This document shows positions 9,172 through 19,316 of a stretch of DNA of 64,000 nucleotides, in pieces; the first letter of the stretch is position 1; the number at the start of each line of letters is the position of its first letter. The position numbers were made by a program, and so were the translations under genes. A model generated the notes under the pieces. It made no database searches, was not told the DNA's origin, and saw only the letters and a program-made list of their open reading frames with translations. Source of the DNA: Streptomyces calvus (GTDB lineage: Bacteria; Actinomycetota; Actinomycetes; Streptomycetales; Streptomycetaceae); the NCBI RefSeq assembly GCF_006782915.1, contig NZ_VCNP01000005.1, forward strand, positions 43,041 through 107,040, given 5' to 3'.

Positions 9172-9204
9172 CGTTTGAGCGATACGAGCATCATAACGAT
9201 CGTT
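9172..9204. promoter_or_regulatory. Candidate autoregulatory operator of the repressor
   Basis: Upstream of the repressor start are CGTTTGAGCG (9172-9181; reverse complement CGCTCAAACG, matching the box at 8027-8036 in 9 of 10 positions) and the palindrome AACGATCGTT (9195-9204). Location suggests autorepression. Confidence 0.4.
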
Positions 9205-9257
9205 CGAGTGCCGGGAGCGGCAGCCGTCAGGGGAGCGGAGCAGCATCCGGAGAAGGG

Positions 9258-9309
9258 CCCGTGACGCGACTGCGGCTGGTGGACCCGTGACGCGACTGCG
9301 GCTGGTGGA
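9258..9309. repeat. Perfect 26-bp tandem duplication
   Basis: Two identical adjacent copies (9258-9283 and 9284-9309), each beginning CCCGTGACGCGACTGC, in the noncoding stretch between the cupin gene and the repressor promoter. No coding role is seen. Confidence 0.9.
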
Positions 9310-9370
9310 AGGGGGCCGCGCGGACGGCCGGGAGCCGTGCGCGCGGGCGTCGCCGGGCGGCCGGGAAGGG

Positions 9371-9781
9371 TCAGATGCGGTGGACCGAAGGGTCCCGGCG
9401 CTGGATGCGCATCCCGGGGCGGCGGCGGTGGACGGTGAGGTACGTCATGCCGTCGGGCCCCGCGGCCAGGCTCCGCGCGGAACCGTGCGGGAGCCAGGTC
9501 AGCACGCCCGTGGGCAGCGGATGGGTGCCGTCGTCGGCGGTGAGGGTGCCGGTGCCCGAGAGGACGAGCAGCAGGACGTCGAGGTCGGGCTCGCGGTGGG
9601 TGTCGACCCGGTGCCCGGCCGGGAGGTGCACGACGTTGGCGTCGAGTTGCCGGCCGGACTCGGCGAGCCGCCACAGGGCGCCCGCGGACAGGTCCTCGGG
9701 CGCGGCCGACGCGCTCGTGTCGTACAGGATGCGGGGCAGTGGGGCACCGTCGTCGCGCGTGTCGCCGTCCTCCGACGTCAT
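9371..9781 (-). CDS. Cupin domain protein
   Basis: A 136-residue single-domain cupin. Cupin motif 1 is recognisable around AGHRVDTHREPDLDVLLLVLSG (His and Glu-like metal ligands) and motif 2 around LPTGVLTWLPHGSARSL. Cupins are small beta-barrel proteins that may bind a metal or a sugar-like ligand; no specific reaction can be assigned. It stands alone between the repressor and the hydrolase gene, 62 bases downstream of the latter's stop. Confidence 0.75.
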   Translation of the reverse strand: MTSEDGDTRDDGAPLPRILYDTSASAAPEDLSAGALWRLAESGRQLDANVVHLPAGHRVDTHREPDLDVLLLVLSGTGTLTADDGTHPLPTGVLTWLPHGSARSLAAGPDGMTYLTVHRRRPGMRIQRRDPSVHRI

Positions 9782-9843
9782 CCGGTGTCACCGCCCGCTG
9801 GAATGGGACGCGCCGCGTCCGCCGTGGCCCTGCGCAAGGGAAC

Positions 9844-10836
9844 CTAGCACGCGGGTCCGGGCAGTCCTTCCAGCCAGTCCGTCAGGATGCGGTTGGTCTC
9901 GGCGGGGCGCTCCTGCTGGAGCCAGTGGCCGCAGCCGTCGAGGATGTGCAGGCCGCCGAGGGCGGGGAGCGTGACGGGGAAGGCGTCGATGGCGTCGGCC
10001 ATCCAGGTGGTGGACGCGTCGAGGGCGCCGCCGACGAACAGCGACGGCTGGGTGACGGGCGCCCCTTCGTGGCCGGAGAGGTCCTCCCAGTCGCGGTCCA
10101 TGTTCCGGTAACGGGCCAGCGCCCCGGTCAGGCCGGTGCGCTCGAACTCCCCGGCGTAGACGTCGAGATCGGCCTCGCTCAGCCAGCCGGGCAGCCGGTG
10201 GGCGGGGAAGCGGTCGCGGAGGGTGCCGCCCGGGGTGACGAAATGGGGGTCGGGTGCGTCGGCCGCCGGTTCGGTGTCGCCCGACAGCGCCGTGTAGAAC
10301 CCGGCGAGCCAGCCGCGTACGTCGGGCTCGATCTCGGCCTCGGCGCGGCCCGGCTCCTGGAAGTAGGAGACGTAGAACTCCTCGTCGCCGCCCATCGACG
10401 CGAAGACCGTGCTCGGCCTCGGACCGCCGGGCGGGGCGTACGGCACGCTGAGCATGCCCACCGCGCGGAAGACGTCGGGCCGGAGCAGGGCCGAGGTGGC
10501 GGCGACGTTCGAACCCCAGTCGTGGCCGACGACGACGGCGGTCCGTTCGCCGAGGGCGTGCACCACCGCGACGTTGTCCGCCACCAGTTCCGTCATGCGG
10601 TAGGCGTCCGTGGCGGCCGGCCGGGAGGAACGGCCGTAGCCGCGCACGTCGACGGCCACCGCGCGGTAACCGGCCGCGGCGAGGACGGGCAGTTGGTGGC
10701 GCCAGGAGTACCAGGACTCCGGGAAGCCGTGGACGAGCAGCACCAGCGGCCCGCTGCCCTGCTCCACCACGTGGAGCCGGCCCGCGGGCGGGGGGACGAG
10801 CCGGTGCGTGGGTGCGCTCACCGGGTGCTGTGACAT
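9844..10836 (-). CDS. Alpha/beta hydrolase, epoxide hydrolase-like
   Basis: A 330-residue alpha/beta hydrolase. The oxyanion-hole motif HGFPESWYSWR near residue 40, the nucleophile elbow VVGHDWGSN (Asp nucleophile, about residue 110) and the final catalytic His in DGCGHWLQQERP are as in soluble epoxide hydrolases and haloalkane dehalogenase relatives. It probably hydrolyses an epoxide with an Asp-ester intermediate in the cytoplasm. The ATG at 10834-10836 is preferred over the one four codons upstream because it follows GGAGG at proper distance. The IS element lies about 120 bases upstream and may have displaced its original promoter. Confidence 0.85.
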   Translation of the reverse strand: MSQHPVSAPTHRLVPPPAGRLHVVEQGSGPLVLLVHGFPESWYSWRHQLPVLAAAGYRAVAVDVRGYGRSSRPAATDAYRMTELVADNVAVVHALGERTAVVVGHDWGSNVAATSALLRPDVFRAVGMLSVPYAPPGGPRPSTVFASMGGDEEFYVSYFQEPGRAEAEIEPDVRGWLAGFYTALSGDTEPAADAPDPHFVTPGGTLRDRFPAHRLPGWLSEADLDVYAGEFERTGLTGALARYRNMDRDWEDLSGHEGAPVTQPSLFVGGALDASTTWMADAIDAFPVTLPALGGLHILDGCGHWLQQERPAETNRILTDWLEGLPGPAC

Positions 10837-10956
10837 GGGGACCTCCATGGGCGTGCGGGTCGGGCGGTGGTGCGGTGGCTCGGTAGTGCGGATGCTCGGC
10901 GGCTCGGTGGTGCGGGTTTCGTGGCACGGCGGGCCACGGGCCGCTGGTCGCCGGGG

Positions 10957-11919
10957 CTAGATGTGCTGTCCGGACAGGTTGGTGACGCGGCTGGCGGGTG
11001 TCTGGCCGTCGATGCCGGTGTGGGGTCGGTGGTAGTTGTACCAGTCCAGCCAGTCGGGAAACGTGGCCTGGCGTTCGCGGTCTGAGGTGTAGGGCCGCTG
11101 GTAGGCCCACTCCTCGAGCAGGGTGCGGTGGAAGCGTTCGACTTTGCCGTTGGTCTGCGGCCGCCAGGGCCTCGTCCAGCGGGGGCTGATGCCCAGCTCG
11201 TGGCAGGTCTGGCGCCAGGTGTTCTTGGTGTAGGCCCAGGCGTTGTCGGTCAGCACGCGCTCGACGGTGACGCCTTGCTGGGCGAACCAGGCAGTTGCCC
11301 GTCGCAGGAAGGCTGCGCAGGTGGCGGCCTTCTCATCGGGCAGGTCCTCGGTGTAGGCGAGGCGGGTGTGGTCGTCCAGGGCGGTGTGCAGGTAGGCGTA
11401 TCCGGTGCCGTTGCGGCGGTCCTGGTTGGCCCGGCCGGCTGCCCGGCCGAGGACCTTGTGGCCGCCGCCGTCGGGGATGCGGCCGAGCTTCTTGACGTCG
11501 ATGTGGACCAGTTCGCCGGGCCGGGCACGCTCGTAGCGGCGGACGGGTTCGCCGGTGGCCCGGTCGCAGGCGGCGAGCGCGGGCAGGCCGTGCCGGACGA
11601 GGACGCGGTGGGCGGTGGAAGCGGCGATGCCGCAACGGGCGGCCAGCCGCACCGGACCGATCCGGTGTTCGCGTCGCAGCCGCACCACCTGCTGTTCGAC
11701 CGGGGCGGGCGTCTGGCGCGGGCTGTGGTGGGGGCGGCTGGAGCGGTCGAGCATCCCGGCCGGGCCCAGTTGCCGGTAGCGGCCCGCCCAGCGTGCGGCG
11801 GTGGTGTGGCTGACCTGGAAGCGTTCCGCGGCCCGCCGCAGCGGCCAGCCTTCGTCCACGACACACCGGGCCAGGCGAAGCCGTCCGGTCGGAGTCAGCG
11901 GGGCGTTACGGTGGGACAC
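10957..11919 (-). CDS. IS481-family DDE transposase
   Basis: A 320-residue transposase. The N-terminal helix-turn-helix region (RRAAERFQVSHTTAARW) is followed by an integrase-core domain with the DDE triad in VHIDVKKLG, RVLTDNAWAY and KVERFHRTLLEEW. It would cut and move the surrounding element. The GTG at 11917-11919 is chosen since AGGAGG lies five bases before it and the protein then starts VSHRNAPLTP as in relatives; an upstream GTG at 11958 is also in frame. The frame is intact with no stops or deletions. Confidence 0.92.
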   Translation of the reverse strand: MSHRNAPLTPTGRLRLARCVVDEGWPLRRAAERFQVSHTTAARWAGRYRQLGPAGMLDRSSRPHHSPRQTPAPVEQQVVRLRREHRIGPVRLAARCGIAASTAHRVLVRHGLPALAACDRATGEPVRRYERARPGELVHIDVKKLGRIPDGGGHKVLGRAAGRANQDRRNGTGYAYLHTALDDHTRLAYTEDLPDEKAATCAAFLRRATAWFAQQGVTVERVLTDNAWAYTKNTWRQTCHELGISPRWTRPWRPQTNGKVERFHRTLLEEWAYQRPYTSDRERQATFPDWLDWYNYHRPHTGIDGQTPASRVTNLSGQHI

Positions 11920-12033
11920 GAGGGCCTCCTGCGGTCGGGCGTAGATGTCGCAATCCACACCGAACCCAGAAGGCCCTCACCTGTTCAAGCACCCAGCACG
12001 CGTGTCACCAACGTCCCGGGACAGCACAGCTAG
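10957..12033. mobile_element. IS481-family insertion sequence with CTAG at both ends
   Basis: One complete element of about 1.07 kb. Its ends, GTGCTGTCCGGACAGGTTGG on the left (from 10964) and the reverse complement of CCAACGTCCCGGGACAGCAC on the right (to about 12028), form imperfect inverted repeats of about 30 bases. A CTAG tetranucleotide lies at 10957-10960 and 12030-12033, and may be the target duplication. It carries one intact transposase gene, whose TAG stop falls in the left end, so it may still be active. Confidence 0.85.
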
Positions 12034-12073
12034 ACCGAGGAGCGAGAGCCGTGGGTCGTAAGCCGAGGGCCAT

Positions 12074-12108
12074 GGGCCGTGGGCCGTGGGCCGTGGGCCG
12101 TGGGCCGA
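12074..12108. repeat. Heptanucleotide tandem repeat
   Basis: Four exact copies of GGGCCGT plus a fifth ending in A, just outside the right end of the IS element, in the noncoding stretch 12034-12328. The rest of that stretch shows no gene. Confidence 0.9.
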
Positions 12109-12328
12109 GCATGGTCGGGGCGGCCGGGGCGGGACGAGGGTTGTTGCCGGTTCGGCAAACGCGGGGCTCCCTCGGAGCGGGGAGCGGGAGTGGGATGCGC
12201 CCGGCGGCCCGCGCCGGGCGGGACGTGTGCGCGCCCGACGGCGGGCAGCCCGCGCAGACCTCCGGCGAGTCGGACCGGTGTCCGCCGCACGGGACAGGCC
12301 CTGCTCACCGGCGGGCCGGCCGGTGCGC

Positions 12329-12856
12329 TCAGCGGCCGTGCGGCGCGACGTCGTCCGCCGCCCAGCCGAGCGGGAGCGGTTCCGGGTCGCGGGCGGAGGG
12401 CTCGCCGCCTGCCTCGTTGAACGCGGTGAGCGCCTTGACCAGCGCGGCCCGCTGACGCGGCGCCAGCCGCTCGACGATCGCGGCGATCTCGGCGCGGCGC
12501 CGCGCGGTGACGTACTCGACCGTGCGCCGGCCCTCGTCGGTGAGCCGCAGCAGGGTCTCGCGGCGGTTGGCCGGATTGGTCTGCCGGTCGGCGAGCCCGG
12601 CCGCGATCAGACGGTCCACCATGCGCATCGCCGTGGACGGCGCGACCTGCAGCAGCTCGGCGAGGGCGACCAGCTTGGTGGCGCCGCGCGTGGAGAGCAT
12701 CACCAGCATCCGGAACTGAGGCAGCGTCACCCGGTCCTCGACCGCCGCCAGGGACCGCGCGGAGACCGCCACCAGCAGCCGCGAGGCGGTCAGCACCGCA
12801 CGGGTGACCGCCTCGACATCGTCCACGGCCCCGGCGGGACCCTCCTGTTCCGGCAT
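12329..12856 (-). CDS. MarR-family transcriptional regulator
   Basis: A 175-residue MarR protein. The winged helix is clear: LPQFRMLVMLSTRGATKLVAL then VAPSTAMRMVDRLIAAGLADR and the wing NRRETLLRLTDEGR. It would act as a dimeric repressor, often released by aromatic or oxidising ligands. It lies 30 bases downstream of the SpoIIE phosphatase gene on the same strand and may be cotranscribed with it. Target genes are not evident. Confidence 0.88.
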   Translation of the reverse strand: MPEQEGPAGAVDDVEAVTRAVLTASRLLVAVSARSLAAVEDRVTLPQFRMLVMLSTRGATKLVALAELLQVAPSTAMRMVDRLIAAGLADRQTNPANRRETLLRLTDEGRRTVEYVTARRRAEIAAIVERLAPRQRAALVKALTAFNEAGGEPSARDPEPLPLGWAADDVAPHGR

Positions 12857-12886
12857 GTTTCCTTTGTACCTCGCGGTGTGCGCCGC

Positions 12887-13978
12887 TCACGCACCCGGTG
12901 GCGCGTCCGTGCCGTCGTGGTGCCGGTGGTAGCGCAGCAGCAGCATCGCGGCGTCGTCGCCGGGCGGCCCTCCGGTGTGCTGGACCAGGTCCTCGCGCAG
13001 CGCCTCCAGGGCGCGGTGGGCATCGGGTTCCTTCAGCAGGTGGGTGCGCTCGCCCAGCGGGTAGAAACGGCCGTCCCGGTCGCGCGCCTCGGTGACCCCG
13101 TCGGTGTGGAGCAGCAGTTGCTCACCCGGTGCGAACGGCACCCGGAACGGTTCCGGGCCGTCGGCCCCGTGCGCGGACAGGCCCAGCGGCAGCGCGTACG
13201 ACGGCGGCTCGGGGAAGTCCGCCGTGCCGTCACGGCGGACGAGCATCGGAGGCGGATGGCCGTAGTTGAGGAGGACCACCTCCTGGTCGTCGCGGATCTC
13301 GGCGAGGATCGCGGTGACGAAGCGTTCGCCCTCCAGCTCCCGCGACACGCTGCGTTCGACGCGCCGGCCGAGTCCGAGCAGGTCCGGCTCGTCGTGGGCG
13401 GCCTCCCGGAAGGCGCCGAGCACCACTGCGGCCGTCTCCACCGCGTCCAGCCCCTTGCCCTGCACATCGCCCACGATGACCCGGACACCGTGCGGCGAGG
13501 CCACCACCTCGTACAGGTCTCCGCCGATACGGGCCTCGGCGACGGCGGAGGTGTAGGACACCGCGGCCTGCACGGGCCCGGCCGTCAGCGGCACCGGCCG
13601 CAGCAGCACCCGCTGCGCGACCTCCGCGATCGACCGCACGCCGGCCAGCTCCGCCTCCCGGCGCGACCGGGCCACGGCGGCGGCGATGCCGACACCGGTC
13701 ACTCCGGCCACCGACGCCATCGCGGTGTAGCCGCGGGGTTTCACGAACAGCCCGTTGTACAGGCCCAGGCCGACGCAGAGCAGCAGCGCCAGTACGCCGA
13801 TGACCGCCGTGCGGCGCCAGCCGCCGACCAGTCCGGCGAAGGCGGGGCCGAGCGACACGAGCGGCAGCAGACCGATCATCGGGCCCGCCATGACGTCGAC
13901 GACCGCGATCACCGCCATCACCGCGATCGGCGTCCACGCCAGGACCCGCTGGCCCGGTGGCGATGTCTTGTGGGTCAT
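12887..13978 (-). CDS. Membrane-anchored SpoIIE-type PP2C phosphatase
   Basis: A 363-residue protein with about four hydrophobic N-terminal segments (within residues 15-105) and a cytoplasmic SpoIIE phosphatase domain. The domain shows IGGDLYEVV, VIVGDVQGKGLDA, LNYGHPPPMLV and LHTDGVTEARD, which carry the Asp and Gly residues for two metal ions. Such enzymes dephosphorylate anti-sigma factor antagonists and so switch alternative sigma factors. The ATG at 13976-13978 starts just before the first membrane segment; the upstream in-frame extension looks noncoding. Confidence 0.88.
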   Translation of the reverse strand: MTHKTSPPGQRVLAWTPIAVMAVIAVVDVMAGPMIGLLPLVSLGPAFAGLVGGWRRTAVIGVLALLLCVGLGLYNGLFVKPRGYTAMASVAGVTGVGIAAAVARSRREAELAGVRSIAEVAQRVLLRPVPLTAGPVQAAVSYTSAVAEARIGGDLYEVVASPHGVRVIVGDVQGKGLDAVETAAVVLGAFREAAHDEPDLLGLGRRVERSVSRELEGERFVTAILAEIRDDQEVVLLNYGHPPPMLVRRDGTADFPEPPSYALPLGLSAHGADGPEPFRVPFAPGEQLLLHTDGVTEARDRDGRFYPLGERTHLLKEPDAHRALEALREDLVQHTGGPPGDDAAMLLLRYHRHHDGTDAPPGA

Positions 13979-14269
13979 GGTCTGCTCCAGCGGTGTCCGG
14001 GGGCACTCGAGAGCCGCCCTCGTCCTCCGCGGACGCCCCTCCCCCACTTTTAGCCTATGCAAAGGTCGGCCGGGCGCCGCACCCTCCGCAATGGACCTTT
14101 ATCCAATCGAGTCCGGCATCCCGTCGGGTCCGGCCCGTCGGGTCGGCGTACGGAACCCGGCCCCCTGTTCTACGGTTTTTGCGCTGTGCAATGATCCTGG
14201 CGGGACCCCGGTGCGAGCGGCCCGAGAGGCCGTCGGCGGGTTCCCGGGCACGAGAGGAAATGAACGGAC

Positions 14270-14785
14270 GTGAGCGCGCAGGGACCGGACGACGGCAGGA
14301 CCCCGGAGGATCGGGACGGCACGCCGTCCCTGCCCGAGGACGTCTGGCAGCGATTCCTCACCGACAACGAGCACGCGATCCGGGCCACCGCCCCCAGGGA
14401 GCCCTCCGCGCGGCAGCGCACGCGCGGCGCATCGCCCCGGCCGCCGCGTGCCGGCGCCGCCGCGTCGCGGTGGGACACCGGCAGCGAGTCGGTCGGTGAC
14501 CTGTGGCGGCCGGACGATCCGTGGGAGGGCCCGGCCTGGCGGGACCTGAACGGCCGCGCCAAGCTGCGCCGGGCCGGACGGGTGGTCGGCACGGCCACCG
14601 CGATCGCTCTGGCCCTGGGCGCGTGGTCCCAGCTGGCCACCGGTGCGGGCGCACCGGCGAAAGGGCCCGGCGAGGCGGTCCTGCAGCAGTCGGAGGACGC
14701 GCCCGCGGACCTTCCCACCGCGACGTCCCTGCCGCCCGGTTTCTCCTCGCCCTCCCCGTCCGACCCCGCGGTGCAGGCGGGCTGA
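14270..14785 (+). CDS. Small single-pass membrane protein, unknown function
   Basis: A 171-residue protein starting at GTG, with gagagg upstream. Residues 1-95 are hydrophilic (with LPEDVWQRFLTDNE and GDLWRPDDPWEGPAWRDL), residues about 108-128 form one transmembrane helix (VGTATAIALALGAWSQ), and a Pro/Ser-rich tail follows. The layout suggests a type II or anti-sigma-like membrane protein but no known domain is recognised. It is convergent with phosphoglucomutase. Confidence 0.65.
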   Translation: MSAQGPDDGRTPEDRDGTPSLPEDVWQRFLTDNEHAIRATAPREPSARQRTRGASPRPPRAGAAASRWDTGSESVGDLWRPDDPWEGPAWRDLNGRAKLRRAGRVVGTATAIALALGAWSQLATGAGAPAKGPGEAVLQQSEDAPADLPTATSLPPGFSSPSPSDPAVQAG

Positions 14786-14836
14786 CGCACCCCGGCCGCC
14801 ACGCGGGTGACCGGGATGCGCCGGTGGCCGGTGCGC

Positions 14837-16477
<1,641 letters not shown>

Positions 16478-16580
16478 GTGCCCACTCCTTGGCAGGGTCG
16501 GTTCTTCGCTTGCGGACACATCTTTCCTCGTCGGGGCGGCGCCGCGCGAGTGCGCCCCGGCCCGCGCGGCCGCCCCGGCG

Positions 16581-17024
16581 TCAGATCCGGCCGCCGGTCA
16601 TCCGGGTGAGCGGACCGTGGGTGTGGCGTTCGGCGCGGCGGCCCACCGCGTAGGACGCGGCGGTCAGCGCGGTCAGGCCGGCCGCCGCGCCCGCGGCGAC
16701 GAGCTTGCGGTGCGCGATGACCGTCCAGGCCGTCCGGGCGGTGCCGGCGACCTGTTCCGAGGCGGCGACCACCGCGCGGCGGCCCGCCTCGACGCCCTTG
16801 GCCGCGCTGCGCACGGCACCGTTGGCGACCGTGGTGACGCGCTCGGCGCCGGACGCGGCGGCTGACGTCGCGTCATCGGCCGTGGCGACGGCGGTTCCGG
16901 CCGCCCGCCCGGCGGTTGCGGACGCCTTGCCGCCTGCCTGCCGGGCCTTGGACGCGGCGGAACGGGTGGTCGTGGTCTTCCGGTTCGGGCTCTTTCCGTT
17001 CGGGCTCTTGTTCTGTTCGCTCAT
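16581..17024 (-). CDS. Alanine-rich basic protein with C-terminal hydrophobic segment
   Basis: A 147-residue protein with no recognised domain. It opens with a Lys/Asn/Thr-rich stretch ([16 protein letters not shown]), continues as an Ala-rich, probably helical region, and has a hydrophobic stretch near residues 108-130 ([21 protein letters not shown]) followed by a basic, His-containing tail. Its start codon overlaps the stop of the STM4011-type gene (ATGA), so it is translated as the last gene of that operon. It may be a membrane-associated accessory protein; this is inferred only from composition. Confidence 0.6.
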   Translation of the reverse strand: MSEQNKSPNGKSPNRKTTTTRSAASKARQAGGKASATAGRAAGTAVATADDATSAAASGAERVTTVANGAVRSAAKGVEAGRRAVVAASEQVAGTARTAWTVIAHRKLVAAGAAAGLTALTAASYAVGRRAERHTHGPLTRMTGGRI

Positions 17025-17929
17025 GGACACCGACTTGCCGCTGACTCGAGCGGCAAACGCGTCCGTGGCGCGTCGAGTCGCGGTACGGGCGGCGCCGGGA
17101 TCCGTTCCAGCACTCCGCCCGCGAACACGTCGTACAGCGGCAGCGTCTCCAGGTGGACGTATCCGATGTGGCAGTCGCACGTGGCCAGGGGACACGGACG
17201 CGGGCGCAGGGCCTGCCGGTAGGTGCCGTCGTAGAGGTTGCCGAGTTCGGTGCGGACGAAGTGGCAGCGGCGCACCGTGCCCTCGCCGTCGACCGAGATC
17301 ACGGACTCCCCGGTGCGGCAGGGCAGGCCGGCGCTGGCGTGCGGCCGGCGGCTGTAGGGGAAGAGCGGGTCGAGGTCGGTCCACACGCCGGCCTCGGCGT
17401 CGTCGTAGGTGTGTCCTTCGGCGGCGTTGACCCACAGGTACACCCGGTCCGGCAGGTCGGCGCGGAGCCGGCGGGCCGCGTCGAGGTGCTCGGGCAGTCC
17501 GACGATGCCGACGCTGAACCGGGCGCCCAGGCGGTCCAGTTCGCGGCACTTGGCGAGGAAGCGGTCGTACGGTGTCTGGCCCGGGTGGTAGGTGCACCAC
17601 AGGGCGAGGGTGTCGAGGTCGGCGTCGCCGATCCAGTCGGTGCGGCAGCTCAGGTTGGTCTGGATGGCGACGCGGCGGATGTGCGGCTGGTGGGACAGGT
17701 GCGTCAGGGCGCGCCGGTACCAGGAGCGGACCAGGCCCTCGCCCCACGGGGTGAACAGCAGGGAGAGCCGGTCGGTGGTCTGCGCGGTGGCCCAGTCGGT
17801 GAACCGCTCCAGGCGGGCGCGGTCCGCGCGCAGTTGCTCGCGGCTGTCGCGGCGCTTGGCGAACGGGCAGTACGGGCAGTCGTAGTCGCAGGAGGCCAGC
17901 GGGCCGCGGTAGAGGAGGGTCAGGTCCAT
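17021..17929 (-). CDS. STM4011-family radical SAM protein
   Basis: A 302-residue protein with the radical SAM cluster motif CDYDCPYC at about residues 14-21 (CxxxCxxC), which binds a 4Fe-4S cluster and S-adenosylmethionine. Further Cys residues near the C-terminal third (GLPCRTGESV, RRCHF and CPLATCDCHIGY) could hold an auxiliary cluster, as in peptide-modifying SPASM-like enzymes. It matches the STM4011 family, whose reaction is unknown. The gene sits 10 bases after the STM4012-type gene and overlaps the next one, so it is part of one transcript. Confidence 0.88.
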   Translation of the reverse strand: MDLTLLYRGPLASCDYDCPYCPFAKRRDSREQLRADRARLERFTDWATAQTTDRLSLLFTPWGEGLVRSWYRRALTHLSHQPHIRRVAIQTNLSCRTDWIGDADLDTLALWCTYHPGQTPYDRFLAKCRELDRLGARFSVGIVGLPEHLDAARRLRADLPDRVYLWVNAAEGHTYDDAEAGVWTDLDPLFPYSRRPHASAGLPCRTGESVISVDGEGTVRRCHFVRTELGNLYDGTYRQALRPRPCPLATCDCHIGYVHLETLPLYDVFAGGVLERIPAPPVPRLDAPRTRLPLESAASRCP

Positions 17930-17939
17930 CGGGCGGGGC

Positions 17940-19316
17940 TCACTTCCGCTCGTAGGCGGCCATGGCGGCCCGTACGGCCGGGGAGAACAGTTCCGGGCCG
18001 ATGGCGTCGGAGTGCGCGAGGCCCTCGGGTGTCAGGCGCAGGACCGTGCTGTCCGTGCCGTCGCCGGCCAGCCAGCCGCGTGCGGCGAAACGCGAGAGTT
18101 CGGCCCCGAAGTCGTCCGCCGGGGTGCGGCCGTCGAACCGGGCGCGGTAGTCGTCGGTCCGCAGCCCCTCGGCCTGGAGCAGCGACTGCAGCAGGTGCCG
18201 GCGGCGGGCCTCGTCGGCGTCGATGCGGCGTCCGTACTCGGCGTGCGCGAAGTCGGCGGCCGGGCGGGAGACGTAGTCGTCGATGATGCCGCGGATCTCG
18301 TGCATGCCGACGGCGTAGTCGAAGGAGTAGTGCAGTGCGGCCGTGTACGAGCGGGCGCCGCAGCCGAGTCCGATCATGCCGTCGGTCTGGCAGGCGTAGT
18401 CGTCCGCGCCCTGCGGCGGGGCGTCCGTGCGGCGGAACATGCGCATGGACTGCTGCTCGTAGCCGTGGGCGAGGAGGTGGTCGCGGCCCAGGCGGTACAG
18501 GCGCAGCCGCTGGGCGTCCCAGGCCGGGTCCGTCCCGCCGGCGCGGCGGCCGAGGCCGGTGAGGGGGCGTATGTAGAGGGGGTAGAGGTAGAGCTCCTCG
18601 GGGTGCCAGGCGAGCGCCGCGTCCAGGGAGCGCAGCCAGGACCGCTCGGTCTGGCCGTCGATGCCGTAGATCAGGTCGATGTTGAGGACGGGGATACCGG
18701 CGTCGCGGACGCGGGCGAGGGCCGCCTCGACGTCGGCGCGGCGCTGGGGCCGTACGGCGGCGCGGGCCTCGGTGTCGTCGAAGCTCTGCACGCCCAGGCT
18801 GAGGCGGGTGGTGCCGCGCGCGGCCAGGACCCCAAGCCGGTCGGCGGTGGCCGTGGCGGGCGAGGCCTCCACCGACAGCGGGACCGCGCGCAGGTCGGCT
18901 CCCATGCGGTGCTCGGCGATGTCGCACAGCCGCTCCAGTTCGGCGGCGGTGAGGAAGGTGGGGGTGCCGCCGCCGAAGGCCGCGGTCGCGAACCGTACCG
19001 GTTCCCGCTCCCCCAGCGCCTCCCGCACCGCGCTCGCCTGCCGTTCCAGGGCGTCCAGATAGGCGCCGGTCAGGCCGTCGGGGGCGCCGATGCGGGTGAA
19101 CAGGTTGCAGAAGCCGCAGCGGACCTCGCAGAACGGGATGTGCAGGTAGAGGGAGAGGGCGTCCTTGGGCTCGGCGTCCCACAGGGCGTCCAGGCGGGGG
19201 CGGTCGGGCAGTTTCCGGTAGGCGGTCTTGTGCGGGTAGGCGTAGACGTAGCTCTGGTACGGGCTCGCCGGGCCGGAGGTGTCGGTGCCGGGCACGGGAC
19301 GTGTGGCGGTGGTCAT
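17940..19316 (-). CDS. STM4012-family radical SAM protein, HemN/HemW-like
   Basis: A 458-residue protein. The motif CEVRCGFC (CxxxCxxC) follows LYLHIPF as in HemN/HemW enzymes. GGGTPTFL, the LSLGVQSFDD strand and the DLIYGIDGQTERSW segment also match this superfamily. The C-terminal part (RRRHLLQSLLQAEGL) resembles the HemN winged-helix region. NCBI names such proteins STM4012 family; a true coproporphyrinogen role is unlikely given the operon context. The ATG at 19314-19316 overlaps the hydrolase stop by four bases. Confidence 0.88.
   Translation of the reverse strand: MTTATRPVPGTDTSGPASPYQSYVYAYPHKTAYRKLPDRPRLDALWDAEPKDALSLYLHIPFCEVRCGFCNLFTRIGAPDGLTGAYLDALERQASAVREALGEREPVRFATAAFGGGTPTFLTAAELERLCDIAEHRMGADLRAVPLSVEASPATATADRLGVLAARGTTRLSLGVQSFDDTEARAAVRPQRRADVEAALARVRDAGIPVLNIDLIYGIDGQTERSWLRSLDAALAWHPEELYLYPLYIRPLTGLGRRAGGTDPAWDAQRLRLYRLGRDHLLAHGYEQQSMRMFRRTDAPPQGADDYACQTDGMIGLGCGARSYTAALHYSFDYAVGMHEIRGIIDDYVSRPAADFAHAEYGRRIDADEARRRHLLQSLLQAEGLRTDDYRARFDGRTPADDFGAELSRFAARGWLAGDGTDSTVLRLTPEGLAHSDAIGPELFSPAVRAAMAAYERK

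Noticed and set aside
17940..19316. Naming the STM4012-type protein HemN or HemW
   Set aside because: The radical SAM core is similar, but the operon is of STM4011-4015 type and no haem genes are nearby.
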